From contig JAQIBY010000027.1 of the NCBI GenBank assembly GCA_027858835.1, forward strand, positions 1 through 56,257: a stretch of 56,257 bases of DNA, written 5' to 3'. Source of the stretch: Bacteroidales bacterium. GTDB taxonomy: Bacteria > Bacteroidota > Bacteroidia > Bacteroidales > ML635J-15. Both the position numbers and the translations under genes were made by a program. Positions 8,744 through 16,333 of the stretch are shown in pieces. The notes beneath the pieces are model-generated. The model was not told where the DNA came from. It did no database searches and worked only from the letters and a program-made list of their open reading frames with translations. Positions within the stretch are counted from its first letter, which is position 1. Every line of letters begins with the position of its first letter.

Positions 8744-10018
8744 ATGAAAATTGGTCTCGTATTATTATTTTGTTTATTCAGTTTATTTGGGTTTTCCCAA
8801 ATTACGGATTTTGATAGAATTTCTTCAGGAAATATTCAGCGTGAAACGCAATGTGTCATCTCAAATTTACCCAATGATATTACTATTTGTGAAAATGAAG
8901 CGGCAGAATTTCAAGTGTCAGCGAATAATTTTAATGATTTAACATGGTATTCCTCGGAAAATCATACAACTCCTATCGGATATGGTGCGCAGTTTAACAC
9001 TGGGATATTAAGCGAATCACAAACTTATAATTTACAGGCAAATTGTCCCTTTCCTGAGAATCAACTTCGTTCAATTGAAACGCTTTGGCGTGGTGAAAAT
9101 GGAAAAGATGGTGTTATGTTTAGTCTTAATGTGAAAAAAACTGTAAGCCTACAAAGTATAGATATTCACATGAAACAGGCTCGTGTTAATTGTCATGTTT
9201 TTATGATTAACGGCGTTTATGACATGTTTTCAAATAATCCTGCCGCTTGGACTCCGATTTTTGATGATATGATTGATGGCAAAGGGAAATCTGAGCCGGT
9301 TACTATTGATATTCAAGATGTTGATTTAGCGCCGGGTGTTTATGGGTTTTATGTTAGCTTAGAAAATGATGATTTATTGTATTACAGCACCGGAACCTCT
9401 GTGTATGAAGATGATTTTCTGAGGATTAGTAATGGGAGAGGGGTGACCTGGCCCTTTAGCTATTTGTGTGGAGACCGGAGTTTCAATGGACGATTAAATT
9501 ATGCGGTGGGTGAAAGACCCAAGAGCATTCAATATGAAATTCATGCAAATGTAGCCGAGAAAGCTAATGCACTGTCTGTATATTTTGTTGGGAATCACTT
9601 TTCTGTTAACCAAGATGGAGCATTTGTGTGGTATCAGAATGGAAAAGAAATCCTAAATGAAAATCAATCCACTTTATATCCCCCTGAAAGTGGGGTTTAT
9701 ACCGTTGCAAAACAAATCGGTCAATGTGTCGGATATGAATCAAATCCGGTCTATTTTGCTGAACCGGATATTGATGACTCACCAATGCAAGCTGAGTTTT
9801 ATCCAAATCCCGTACAAAAAATCCTTTATGTTAATACTCACAATTGTTCTTCAGGATTGCTGCAAATTAGTGATGCGCGTGGTAGTATTTTGCACGAAGA
9901 GAATTTTAGTGGTGAGCAAACCCTCAATATTAATCTTTCAGACTTTAACCCGGGACAATATTCTGTTTCTCTGATTTCAGGACAAGCACGATTTTCTCAA
10001 ATGATTATAAAACAATAG
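8744..10018 (+). CDS. T9SS-sorted secreted protein with Ig-like domains
   Basis: 424 residues from the ATG at 8744 (an in-frame TTG at 8738 is less likely). The signal peptide is MKIGLVLLFCLFSLFGFSQ. A bacterial Ig-like segment, ITICENEAAEFQVSA, lies near residue 50, a sugar-binding-like middle region follows, then a second Ig-like stretch around VYFVGNHFSVNQDG. The type A sorting domain begins FYPNPVQKILYVN (about residue 350) and ends SQMIIKQ. It is expected on the cell surface. Substrate unknown. Separate from the arsenic island that begins 165 bp downstream. Confidence 0.8.
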   Translation: MKIGLVLLFCLFSLFGFSQITDFDRISSGNIQRETQCVISNLPNDITICENEAAEFQVSANNFNDLTWYSSENHTTPIGYGAQFNTGILSESQTYNLQANCPFPENQLRSIETLWRGENGKDGVMFSLNVKKTVSLQSIDIHMKQARVNCHVFMINGVYDMFSNNPAAWTPIFDDMIDGKGKSEPVTIDIQDVDLAPGVYGFYVSLENDDLLYYSTGTSVYEDDFLRISNGRGVTWPFSYLCGDRSFNGRLNYAVGERPKSIQYEIHANVAEKANALSVYFVGNHFSVNQDGAFVWYQNGKEILNENQSTLYPPESGVYTVAKQIGQCVGYESNPVYFAEPDIDDSPMQAEFYPNPVQKILYVNTHNCSSGLLQISDARGSILHEENFSGEQTLNINLSDFNPGQYSVSLISGQARFSQMIIKQ

Positions 10019-10141
10019 TTTCCTTCTTTGAGAAAAAACTAATAGATTACATTTTAATTATTGTTGTCCGACAAGAATTTTAAACGCTTAGCTATTCTCT
10101 CTTATCGTATAAATTAATTGTCAAAAAGTTTTCATTTTCAA

Positions 10142-10177
10142 AATCATTTCGTATGTTTGCGAAATAAAGAAATGATT
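10142..10177 (+). promoter_or_regulatory. ArsR operator overlapping the -7 promoter (unit 1)
   Basis: Two nested inverted repeats centre on the promoter. The outer arms are AATCATTTC (10142-10150) and GAAATGATT (10169-10177); the inner arms are ATTTCG (10146-10151) and CGAAAT (10160-10165). Between the inner arms lies TATGTTTG (10152-10159), an exact Bacteroidota -7 element. Binding of the repressor here would block RNA polymerase. The arsR start codon follows at 10183, so autoregulation of the whole downstream unit is likely. Compare the second operator at 17611-17641, which carries the same CGTATGTTTGC core. Confidence 0.75.
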
Positions 10178-10182
10178 ATGGT

Positions 10183-10533
10183 ATGAATGAAAAAGTACAA
10201 TTATCAGATGATATTAAGCAGATGGCTGCATATGCCAAGGCGATGAGCCATCCGGTGAGGGTTTATATTTTGCAAAAATTAGCTAAAATGGATGCCTGTT
10301 GTTACAGTGGAGATTTAGTTGATGAATTACCAATCGGCCGCTCGACTTTATCTCAGCATCTTAAAGAATTAAAATATGCCGGATTAATTCAGGGCGAAAT
10401 TCAACCCCCGTACATAAAATATTGCATAAATGTAGAAAATTGGGAAAAAGCAAAGGCTTTATTTGAGCTGCTCTTTTCTGAAAAAGTGCAAAATCAATCA
10501 TGTAAAATTAAAACATTAGAAAATGGAAATTAA
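10183..10533 (+). CDS. arsR: ArsR/SmtB-family repressor 1
   Basis: 116 residues. The winged helix-turn-helix is typical: MSHPVRVYILQKLA (residues 21-34), recognition helix GRSTLSQHLKELKYAGLI (52-69) and wing. Metalloid-binding thiols are probably C39 and C40 (MDACCYSGDL) near the recognition helix, with C81 and C107 as further candidates; the pattern differs from the E. coli CVCDLC motif. It should leave its operator (10142-10177) on binding trivalent arsenic. It overlaps the next gene by 11 bp, so it is translated with it. Confidence 0.92.
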   Translation: MNEKVQLSDDIKQMAAYAKAMSHPVRVYILQKLAKMDACCYSGDLVDELPIGRSTLSQHLKELKYAGLIQGEIQPPYIKYCINVENWEKAKALFELLFSEKVQNQSCKIKTLENGN

Positions 10534-10762
10534 AATTCTTGGTCCCGGTTGCCCGAAGTGCAAAACCCTGGACAAACTGACACGTGAAGCTGTAAGTGAG
10601 TTGGGAATTACGGCACAAGTCGAGAAAGAGGAAGACATTATGAAAATTATGGAGTATGGCGTATTGCAGACTCCCGGGCTTGTCATTAATGGCAAAGTCT
10701 TGTTTTCAGGACGTGTTCCTTCTGCAAGTGAATTAAAAGGAATTATTACTAAAAATCAGTAA
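10523..10762 (+). CDS. small CxxC thioredoxin (MTH895/TM0996-like)
   Basis: 79 residues, a minimal thioredoxin fold with the active site GPGCPKCKTL (C10, C13) and the cis-proline segment TPGLVING. No signal peptide, so cytoplasmic. This family is repeatedly found beside ArsG/DsbD-like permeases and ArsR in Bacteroidota and may hand electrons to or from them. In arsEFG operons the first gene, ArsE, is also a small redox protein; whether this is its equivalent is inference. It overlaps arsR by 11 bp and ends 4 bp before arsF. A paralog lies at 14354-14602. Confidence 0.88.
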   Translation: MEIKILGPGCPKCKTLDKLTREAVSELGITAQVEKEEDIMKIMEYGVLQTPGLVINGKVLFSGRVPSASELKGIITKNQ

Positions 10763-10766
10763 GTTT

Positions 10767-11189
10767 ATGAAAATGATGAAACGAATTATGATGTTTAGCT
10801 TAGCATTAATGTTGGCCTTTGCATGTGCTGACAAGCCAAAAGAGGATGAATCTAAAGCTGAAAATCAGGAGCAAATTGAGAAAACCGGTGATGTGAATGT
10901 TTATTATTTTCATACAAGCCGTCGTTGTGCGACATGTAATGCCGTTGAAGATGTGGCACGAGAATCTGTACAGGAGCTCTATGGGGACATGGTTGATTTC
11001 GCTGCCTATAATATTGAGGATGAGGACGGTGGAAAAATTGCAGAGAAAGTTGGCGTTTCTGGCCAGGCTTTGGTAGTGTGTTGCGATGGTGAACTTATTG
11101 ATTTAACAGGAGATGCGTTTATGCATGCCCGAAGTAATCCCGATAAATTGAAAGTGTTAATTCAGGAAACGGTGGATCCATTTTTGTAA
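10767..11189 (+). CDS. arsF: ArsF-family lipoprotein (nitrophenyl-arsenical reduction)
   Basis: 140 residues. Lipoprotein signal with LMLAFACAD (lipid Cys about 20), then an acidic linker. The thioredoxin-like core has VYYFHTSRRCATCNAVE (C54, C57) and QALVVCCDGE (C105, C106). This matches the family annotated as nitrophenyl compound nitroreductase subunit ArsF, described from arsEFG operons that act on nitroaromatic arsenicals such as roxarsone. Here it would be an envelope-anchored thiol protein. It is the third gene of the unit, followed by ArsG. The exact reaction is not proven by sequence; a thiol carrier or metalloid sensor role is possible. Confidence 0.82.
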   Translation: MKMMKRIMMFSLALMLAFACADKPKEDESKAENQEQIEKTGDVNVYYFHTSRRCATCNAVEDVARESVQELYGDMVDFAAYNIEDEDGGKIAEKVGVSGQALVVCCDGELIDLTGDAFMHARSNPDKLKVLIQETVDPFL

Positions 11190-11233
11190 TTGACCACTTT
11201 TTCAACCTACAATAATTAACTAAAAATTGGGAT

Positions 11234-11935
11234 ATGGAAGCGTTTTTGAGTGAAATACTCAGTAACAGTTCATTGCCTATTGTTACGGCTTTTCTGCTGG
11301 GAATAATGACAGCAATTAGTCCTTGCCCTTTGGCAACAAATATTACGGCAATCGGATTTATCGGAAAAGATATTGAGGATAGACGGCGTGTTTTTTTGAG
11401 TGGTTTAGTTTATACCCTTGGTCGGGCAATTGCCTATACGGCATTGGCTTTGATTATTTATGTCGGTGCCGACCAATTTAAAATTTCCGGCTGGTTTGCA
11501 AAATACGGAGAGAAAATCATTGGACCGTTGTTTATTATAATTGGTTTGTTAATGCTGGATTTTATTAAAATTAAATTCCCCGGCATGAATAAACTGACAC
11601 AATATTTTCAAAATAAGGGAGCTAAAAACTATTGGAGCGTTTTGCTTTTGGGCGTTGTATTTGCATTGGCATTTTGTCCTTATAGTGGAGTGTTGTATTT
11701 CGGCATGTTAATCCCATTGACAATTAGTAGCGCATCTGGCTTATACTTGCCTGTGGTGTTTGCAATTGCAACCGGAATCCCCGTAATTATTTTTGCCTGG
11801 CTGATTGCATATACTGTTTCCGGTGTTGGGAAAATGTACAATAATATTAAAACATTCGAGAAATGGTTTCGACGCATTATCTCTGTGGTATTTATTATTG
11901 TTGGGATATATTATGTCATTACGATTTATTTTTGA
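11234..11935 (+). CDS. arsG: ArsG-family permease (CcdA/DsbD-like membrane protein)
   Basis: 233 residues with six or seven hydrophobic helices. It has the DsbD/CcdA-type signature with cysteines in TM1 and TM4: TAISPCPLATNI near the N-terminus and ALAFCPYSGVLYFG near 150. It matches the family named ArsG (aromatic aminobenzyl-arsenical efflux permease) that goes with ArsF. An alternative reading is a transmembrane electron carrier that reduces the periplasmic ArsF-type proteins. The position directly after arsF supports a shared task. It is followed by a run of AAGTTGGT tandem repeats. Confidence 0.85.
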   Translation: MEAFLSEILSNSSLPIVTAFLLGIMTAISPCPLATNITAIGFIGKDIEDRRRVFLSGLVYTLGRAIAYTALALIIYVGADQFKISGWFAKYGEKIIGPLFIIIGLLMLDFIKIKFPGMNKLTQYFQNKGAKNYWSVLLLGVVFALAFCPYSGVLYFGMLIPLTISSASGLYLPVVFAIATGIPVIIFAWLIAYTVSGVGKMYNNIKTFEKWFRRIISVVFIIVGIYYVITIYF

Positions 11936-12018
11936 AAAGTTTGGCAAGTTGGTAAGTTTGGAAGTTGGTAAGTTGGTAAGTTGGTAAGTTGATAAGTTGA
12001 TAAGTTTGGAAGTTAGAA
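11936..12018 (+). repeat. degenerate tandem repeats of GGTAAGTT upstream of the S23 gene
   Basis: About ten imperfect copies of an 8-base unit (GGTAAGTT, with GATAAGTT and GGAAGTT variants) fill the gap between arsG and the four-helix-bundle gene. Reverse-complement versions (GTAACTTC, CTCAACTT) occur just after that gene at 12414-12453, so the gene is framed by oppositely oriented repeats. Confidence 0.8.
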
Positions 12019-12029
12019 ACCTAAAAATT

Positions 12030-12413
12030 ATGGCAAAAATTGAACGATTTGAAGATATTGAAGCTTGGCAGTTAGCCCGAGAGTTCGTTAAGGAAATGTT
12101 TCTTGTTTTCAGTGAGAAAAAACTAAAAACTGAGTTTGAATTAATGTCACAATTTAAAAGAGCGAACATTTCCATCATGAATAATATAGCTGAAGGATAT
12201 GGTCGATTTAGCAACGCTGATTTTATCCGTTTTCTTGATTATGCCAGCGCATCAGCCTCCGAAGTAAAAAGTATGCTGTATGTATTAGAAGATTTGCAGT
12301 TTATTAATTCTTCCGATGCAATGCGTTATCGTGACAAAGTTGATGTTATTCAAAGCAAAATCCTTGGGCTTATTAAATATTTAAGAAATCACAAAAAGAT
12401 TAAGAAAACCTAG
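12030..12413 (+). CDS. S23-type four-helix bundle protein (23S rRNA intervening-sequence family)
   Basis: 127 residues from the ATG at 12030; the frame is open upstream through the tandem repeats but that is not coding. Signature features are FEDIEAWQLAREF at the N-terminus and ANISIMNNIAEGYGR in the second helix, then FIRFLDYASASASEV. The family was first seen in intervening sequences of 23S rRNA and is abundant as solitary genes in Bacteroidota, flanked by AAGTTGGTAAGTT-like repeats as here. Function is unknown; it behaves like a passenger of a small mobile unit. It splits the arsG-arsP pair. Confidence 0.9.
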   Translation: MAKIERFEDIEAWQLAREFVKEMFLVFSEKKLKTEFELMSQFKRANISIMNNIAEGYGRFSNADFIRFLDYASASASEVKSMLYVLEDLQFINSSDAMRYRDKVDVIQSKILGLIKYLRNHKKIKKT

Positions 12414-12453
12414 TAGCCTCTCAACCTAGTAACTTCGTAACTTCTCAACTTAT
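12414..12453 (-). repeat. reverse-oriented AAGTT repeats downstream of the S23 gene
   Basis: It contains TCTCAACCTAGTAACTTCG, then TAACTTCTCAACTT, the reverse complement of AAGTTGAGAAGTTACGAAGTTA. It mirrors the upstream array at 11936-12018. With the S23 gene between them this looks like a discrete insertion of about 500 bp. Confidence 0.65.
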
Positions 12454-12492
12454 GAATCTATCAAGCTCAAAATATTAAAACATTAAAAGAAA

Positions 12493-13836
12493 ATGGAACG
12501 TAAAAAAGAAATAAGAATCCTGTTATGGATTGCCGCAGTGTTCGGAGTTGCATTTTTCATGCCAATAGAAAGTGCACGGTTTAAAGAGGCCATTATGGCG
12601 ATGTTTGATTTGGCAAAATGGTATGCACAAGAGCATGTGATTTTGTGTCTGCTACCTGCCTTTTTTATTGCCGGAGTTATTGCTGTTTTTGTGAGCCAGG
12701 GAGCTGTGATGAAATATTTCGGTGCGAATGCAAAAAAATGGTTGGCTTATACGGTTGCCTCAGTTTCAGGGACAATTCTCGCAGTATGTTCTTGCACCAT
12801 TTTGCCGCTATTTTCCAGTATTCACAAAAGGGGTGCGGGTTTAGGTCCTGCCATCGCTTTTCTTTATTCTGGTCCGGCAATTAATATCCTCGCAATTATA
12901 TTAACAGCCCGTATTCTCGGATTTGAAATGGGTATTGCCAGAGTCATTGGAGCCGTTGTTTTTGCGGTAGTAATTGGCTCAGTTATGTCACTAATTTATC
13001 GAAAAGAAGAGGCTGCAAAAAAAGAAGCTCAATTAAACTTTCCCGAAATCCCAGAAAAGCGCCCTATGTGGCAAACTGCTTTCCACTTCTTTACTTTAGT
13101 AGTAATTTTAGTTTTTGCAAACTGGGGAAAACCTGCTGAAGGTGTTACTGATGGAACATGGTTTTGGATTTGGGCTCATAAATGGTATATCACCGGATTT
13201 TTTGCATTGCTTTTGGGATATTCATTGATTAAAATATTGAAAATTAAATGGCAATGGGTAGCGATTTCTGCTGTGAGTGTGTTGGCGTCCGCATTTTTGG
13301 CATCAACATTTATCGATAATGAATCCTTTGTGTCGCTTGTTCCCATGCTTGTCGGAATCATTGCCTTAAGTTTAATGACAGTATTCGATAAACGTGATCC
13401 TGACAATAAAGAATGGGCGTTTTCCGCATGGGATTTTACCAAACAAATTATGCCGCTTTTGGCAATTGGGGTACTCGCTGCCGGATTTCTACTCGGATCA
13501 ACCCATGATGGCACTGCAATAGCAGGGATTATTCCTAATGAGTGGATTGCAAATCTCGTCGGTGGCAATTCACTCTTCTCAAACTTTTTCGCATCAATTG
13601 TCGGTGCATTCATGTATTTTGCAACCCTTACGGAAGTCCCGATTTTGCAGGGCTTAATCGCTGCAGGAATGGGAAAAGGACCAGCCTTGGCTTTATTATT
13701 GGCGGGTCCGTCACTTTCTTTACCGAATATTCTAGTGATTCGTGGCGTTATCGGCACGCAAAAAACATTGGTTTATGTTGGATTGGTTATCGTTATGGCA
13801 ACAATATCCGGCTTGATATATGGAGGTTTATTTTAA
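12493..13836 (+). CDS. arsP: ArsP-type permease (DUF318 / ArsP_1)
   Basis: 447 residues with about ten to twelve predicted membrane helices. The ArsP_1 (PF03773) core is obvious: AVCSCTILPLFSSIHKRGAG (about residues 96-115) and FLYSGPAINILAI, and again TEVPILQGLIAAGMGKGPAL with LLLAGPSLSLPN in the second half. ArsP proteins export trivalent organoarsenicals; other members of the fold move other solutes, so substrate is inferred from the arsR-arsF-arsG context. It is the long form with an insertion between the two halves. Its 3' neighbours are small redox proteins. Confidence 0.85.
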   Translation: MERKKEIRILLWIAAVFGVAFFMPIESARFKEAIMAMFDLAKWYAQEHVILCLLPAFFIAGVIAVFVSQGAVMKYFGANAKKWLAYTVASVSGTILAVCSCTILPLFSSIHKRGAGLGPAIAFLYSGPAINILAIILTARILGFEMGIARVIGAVVFAVVIGSVMSLIYRKEEAAKKEAQLNFPEIPEKRPMWQTAFHFFTLVVILVFANWGKPAEGVTDGTWFWIWAHKWYITGFFALLLGYSLIKILKIKWQWVAISAVSVLASAFLASTFIDNESFVSLVPMLVGIIALSLMTVFDKRDPDNKEWAFSAWDFTKQIMPLLAIGVLAAGFLLGSTHDGTAIAGIIPNEWIANLVGGNSLFSNFFASIVGAFMYFATLTEVPILQGLIAAGMGKGPALALLLAGPSLSLPNILVIRGVIGTQKTLVYVGLVIVMATISGLIYGGLF

Positions 13837-13929
13837 TTATTTAGTCTCTGACCTGTTTGTCTGCACAGGCAAGTGAGTGACATAGATTTTTTTTACAAGT
13901 AATATTTATTAATTTAAAAAAGAGTAACT

Positions 13930-14328
13930 ATGAAACGTTTAAGCTTAATTTTAATTCTCGGCTTGTTTGGCATTACCAGCCTTTTTGCACAAAAAAATGT
14001 CAATTATGAAGTGCTTTATTTTAAAGCAAATTTATCTTGTTGTCAGGCACGCGCTTGCGATGCACTGCAAAAAGACATTGAAAGTACGCTTCAGTCTATT
14101 TTTGACGAAGAAAGTATCAATTTTAAAGTGGTGAAACTTGCTGATGAAGCGAATAAAGATTTGGTGGAAACTTATAATGCAAAATCTCAAACTGTGGTTT
14201 GCATTAAAACCAAACGAAAAAAAACATCATCGGTTGATTTGTCTGAAATTGTCAAACAGTACAGAATTCATCGTGACAAAGAAAAACTTGCAACTGCACT
14301 GAAAGCAGAAATTGTAAAAATGAATTAG
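13930..14328 (+). CDS. secreted divergent ArsF-like cysteine protein
   Basis: 132 residues. A cleavable signal peptide ends LFGITSLFAQ. The core lines up by eye with ArsF: VNYEVLYFKANLSCCQARAC (C37, C38, C43) corresponds to VNVYYFHTSRRCATC, and QTVVCIKTKRKK (C91) to ALVVCCDGE. The cysteine spacing differs from CxxC, so thiol chemistry may differ. It lacks the lipobox, so it is predicted soluble in the periplasm. A second CxxC thioredoxin follows 25 bp downstream, repeating the order thioredoxin/ArsF seen at the start of the unit. Function unknown. Confidence 0.7.
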   Translation: MKRLSLILILGLFGITSLFAQKNVNYEVLYFKANLSCCQARACDALQKDIESTLQSIFDEESINFKVVKLADEANKDLVETYNAKSQTVVCIKTKRKKTSSVDLSEIVKQYRIHRDKEKLATALKAEIVKMN

Positions 14329-14353
14329 TAAAACTTTAAAATTCTTTTGACTT

Positions 14354-14602
14354 ATGGCTGATTTAAATATCAAAGTGCTTGGTAGTGGTTGTCCAACTTG
14401 TGCAAAACTTGAAATTGCCTGTCGGCAGATTGTAGAAGAGAATAATCTGGATGCGGACATTGAGAAAATCACAAACATAAATGAGTTTGCAGATTATGGC
14501 GTCATGATGACTCCCGGATTGGTTGTCAATGGCAAAGTGTTGTCTCAAGGAAAAATTCCTGTAAAAAGCACTCTAGAGCGTTGGCTGTTTGATGCAATTT
14601 AG
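14354..14602 (+). CDS. second small CxxC thioredoxin (MTH895/TM0996-like)
   Basis: 82 residues, paralogous to the gene at 10523-10762: active site GSGCPTCAKL (C13, C16), then DYGVMMTPGLVVNGKVLSQG matching EYGVLQTPGLVINGKVLFSG. Cytoplasmic. Duplication of this gene within one unit suggests two dedicated electron routes, for example one for ArsG and one for ArsP or the secreted protein; that is inference. The next start codon is 68 bp downstream. Confidence 0.87.
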   Translation: MADLNIKVLGSGCPTCAKLEIACRQIVEENNLDADIEKITNINEFADYGVMMTPGLVVNGKVLSQGKIPVKSTLERWLFDAI

Positions 14603-14670
14603 CCTATTTGTATTCGTATCGACTTAAATCCGGTTTAGAGTTTGATTTTAACAATTTTAAAGAAAGTGTT

Positions 14671-16071
14671 TTGAAATATCTAATCATTCTATGTTTTTTA
14701 TTCATCACAGCCTTTGTAAATGCACAAAATGTCATTGAGCTTTCTGCGTCTGAAGCGCACGATATTATTTTGGATTTAAACCCTGATAATGCATCGCTGA
14801 TTGACGGACGCACAGAGGCAATGTATAACGAGGGACATATTGCAAATGCTGTAAATATCAATGCGTTTTTTACGGATGTTAATGATAAACTGAAACCGTA
14901 TTTATCCCGAAAACAATTGGTCGTATATTGTACAAATCAGAATCGGTCGCTGAAACTCATTGATGCTTTGGAGTCACTGAATTATGCCGGAGAAGTCATC
15001 TTCATTACTGATGGCATTACCGGCTGGAAAACAAGTGGTTATGGGTTGGTTGTTCCTGAAAAGTTAATTGTTGAAAATGAGATAGGAGTGAAGGAGCCAA
15101 CTGGCAAACTTACACCAATCGTGCAAGTTTTTGGTACTGCTGCTTATGATGTAAAAAATGAACTCTACGGATACAGTTTCGGTCGTGCCCACCTGGGGTT
15201 TCAGTATCAGTTCAACAATGACTGGAGCGCCAAAATGATTATCGACCGCGGAAGACCCACCTCCTTAGATAACATAAGCGTGATCGATTCTGCCGGCAAC
15301 ATGCTCAACGTAATTTATTCGTCCAAAGAAGGAAGTTATTACACCATGTGGCTGAAATTTGCCAGTCTGAGATGGCAGGTAAATGATAGGTTGTCCCTGA
15401 TTGGCGGAGCGCTGCTGCAGAACCATTACATCACGCAGGAGCGTTTCTGGGGTTTGCGATACGTTGCACAAACCTTTCAGGATATGTACTGGCATATCCC
15501 CAGTTCCGATTTGGGATTCCGTGCAAATTATAAACTGAACGATGTATTCAGCATTGATGCCGCACTGACAAATGGGGAAGGCCCCCGCGTAAAACAAGAT
15601 GCTTTCGGAAAAGTGAAGTATGCTGCAGGACTGAACATTAATCCTGGTGACAAGTTTCAATCCCGCATCTATTATCATATGCGTACATCAGTTGATAATT
15701 CATCAATCGAACAAATGGCCTCTGTTTTTGCAGGTTATCAATTCAGCGATAAATTCCGGCTTGGCGGTGAATTCAATTACATGAATAACCTGAACAATGC
15801 AAGCGGAACGGACAGCTACGGATTTTCAGTCTATTCAGCATATCAGGTAATTATAAATACCCAGATTTTTATTCGCTACGACCGTCTGCTCAACGAAACC
15901 GATAACACGGCCGCTTACAAGATGCCCAATGGAAACAGCCTCATCGGAGGGGTTTCCTATTCACCCTTAAAAGGCATAAACCTGTCCCTGAATTACCAAG
16001 CCTGGCTATCTGATGCTGAAAACAACACAGCTCAGAACAATATTCTTTTAAGCATGGAGTATAAGTTTTGA
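14671..16071 (+). CDS. rhodanese domain fused to an outer-membrane porin-like barrel
   Basis: 466 residues from a TTG start at 14671, chosen because a signal peptide (KYLIILCFLFITAFVNAQ) follows at once; the frame is open upstream to 14608. Residues about 22-125 form a rhodanese domain: DGRTEAMYNEGHIANAVNI and the active loop VVYCTNQNRS with its Cys. From about residue 140 to the end is a beta-barrel with aromatic girdles (YGYSFGRAHLGFQYQFNNDW), ending SMEYKF. The first third is AT-rich and the barrel part GC-richer, as though two genes were joined. It should place a sulfurtransferase in the periplasm beside a pore. No frameshift separates the parts. Confidence 0.78.
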   Translation: MKYLIILCFLFITAFVNAQNVIELSASEAHDIILDLNPDNASLIDGRTEAMYNEGHIANAVNINAFFTDVNDKLKPYLSRKQLVVYCTNQNRSLKLIDALESLNYAGEVIFITDGITGWKTSGYGLVVPEKLIVENEIGVKEPTGKLTPIVQVFGTAAYDVKNELYGYSFGRAHLGFQYQFNNDWSAKMIIDRGRPTSLDNISVIDSAGNMLNVIYSSKEGSYYTMWLKFASLRWQVNDRLSLIGGALLQNHYITQERFWGLRYVAQTFQDMYWHIPSSDLGFRANYKLNDVFSIDAALTNGEGPRVKQDAFGKVKYAAGLNINPGDKFQSRIYYHMRTSVDNSSIEQMASVFAGYQFSDKFRLGGEFNYMNNLNNASGTDSYGFSVYSAYQVIINTQIFIRYDRLLNETDNTAAYKMPNGNSLIGGVSYSPLKGINLSLNYQAWLSDAENNTAQNNILLSMEYKF

Positions 16072-16136
16072 TTTTTTGAAGAATTAGGGCGTTCCATTTT
16101 TTAACCTATAGAAATTGAGTTGATTTTAAAGCGGTG

Positions 16137-16228
16137 TAATATCGGCATAAACTTCCGAAGTAAATTCGGAACAGTAATAGGTGGTTTCAATTTTTTTTGT
16201 CAATCATATTGAAACACAATTGGTATAA
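16137..16228 (-). repeat. dispersed intergenic repeat, subtype B, copy 2
   Basis: On the minus strand it reads TTATACCAATTGTGTTTCAA, continues with ATGATTGA, then a hairpin TTCCGAA-TTTAC-TTCGGAA, and ends GTTTATGCCGATATTA. This follows the copy at 52289-52385 almost base for base at the left end and through the hairpin. It lies just after the rhodanese-porin gene and supplies the stop codon of the gene remnant next to it. Confidence 0.75.
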
Positions 16229-16333
16229 TGTGGCGTTTCTTGGTGGCGAAATTTCTTCTTCAAATGTTATAATTTGATGTTTGGAATCAATTTCAAGCAG
16301 GAAATATTTATCACAAAAGCCACTGCCACTACA
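16187..16333 (-). pseudogene. gene-end remnant, family not recognised
   Basis: The minus strand reads in one frame CSGSGFCDKYFLLEIDSK, then HQIITFEEEISPPRN, then runs into the repeat and stops. The composition is protein-like, but there is no start: the frame closes about 30 bp inside the neighbouring DUF302 gene, from which it is offset by one frame. It looks like the last 35-40 codons of a lost gene, truncated on one side by the DUF302 gene and on the other by the dispersed repeat. Confidence 0.35.

Noticed and set aside
12414-12492. Reverse AAGTT repeats as a terminator of the S23 gene
   Set aside because: No stem with adjacent T-run can be drawn; it pairs only with the distant upstream array.
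13176-13757. 193-codon minus-strand frame inside the arsP gene
   Set aside because: Antisense shadow of a strongly supported permease gene.
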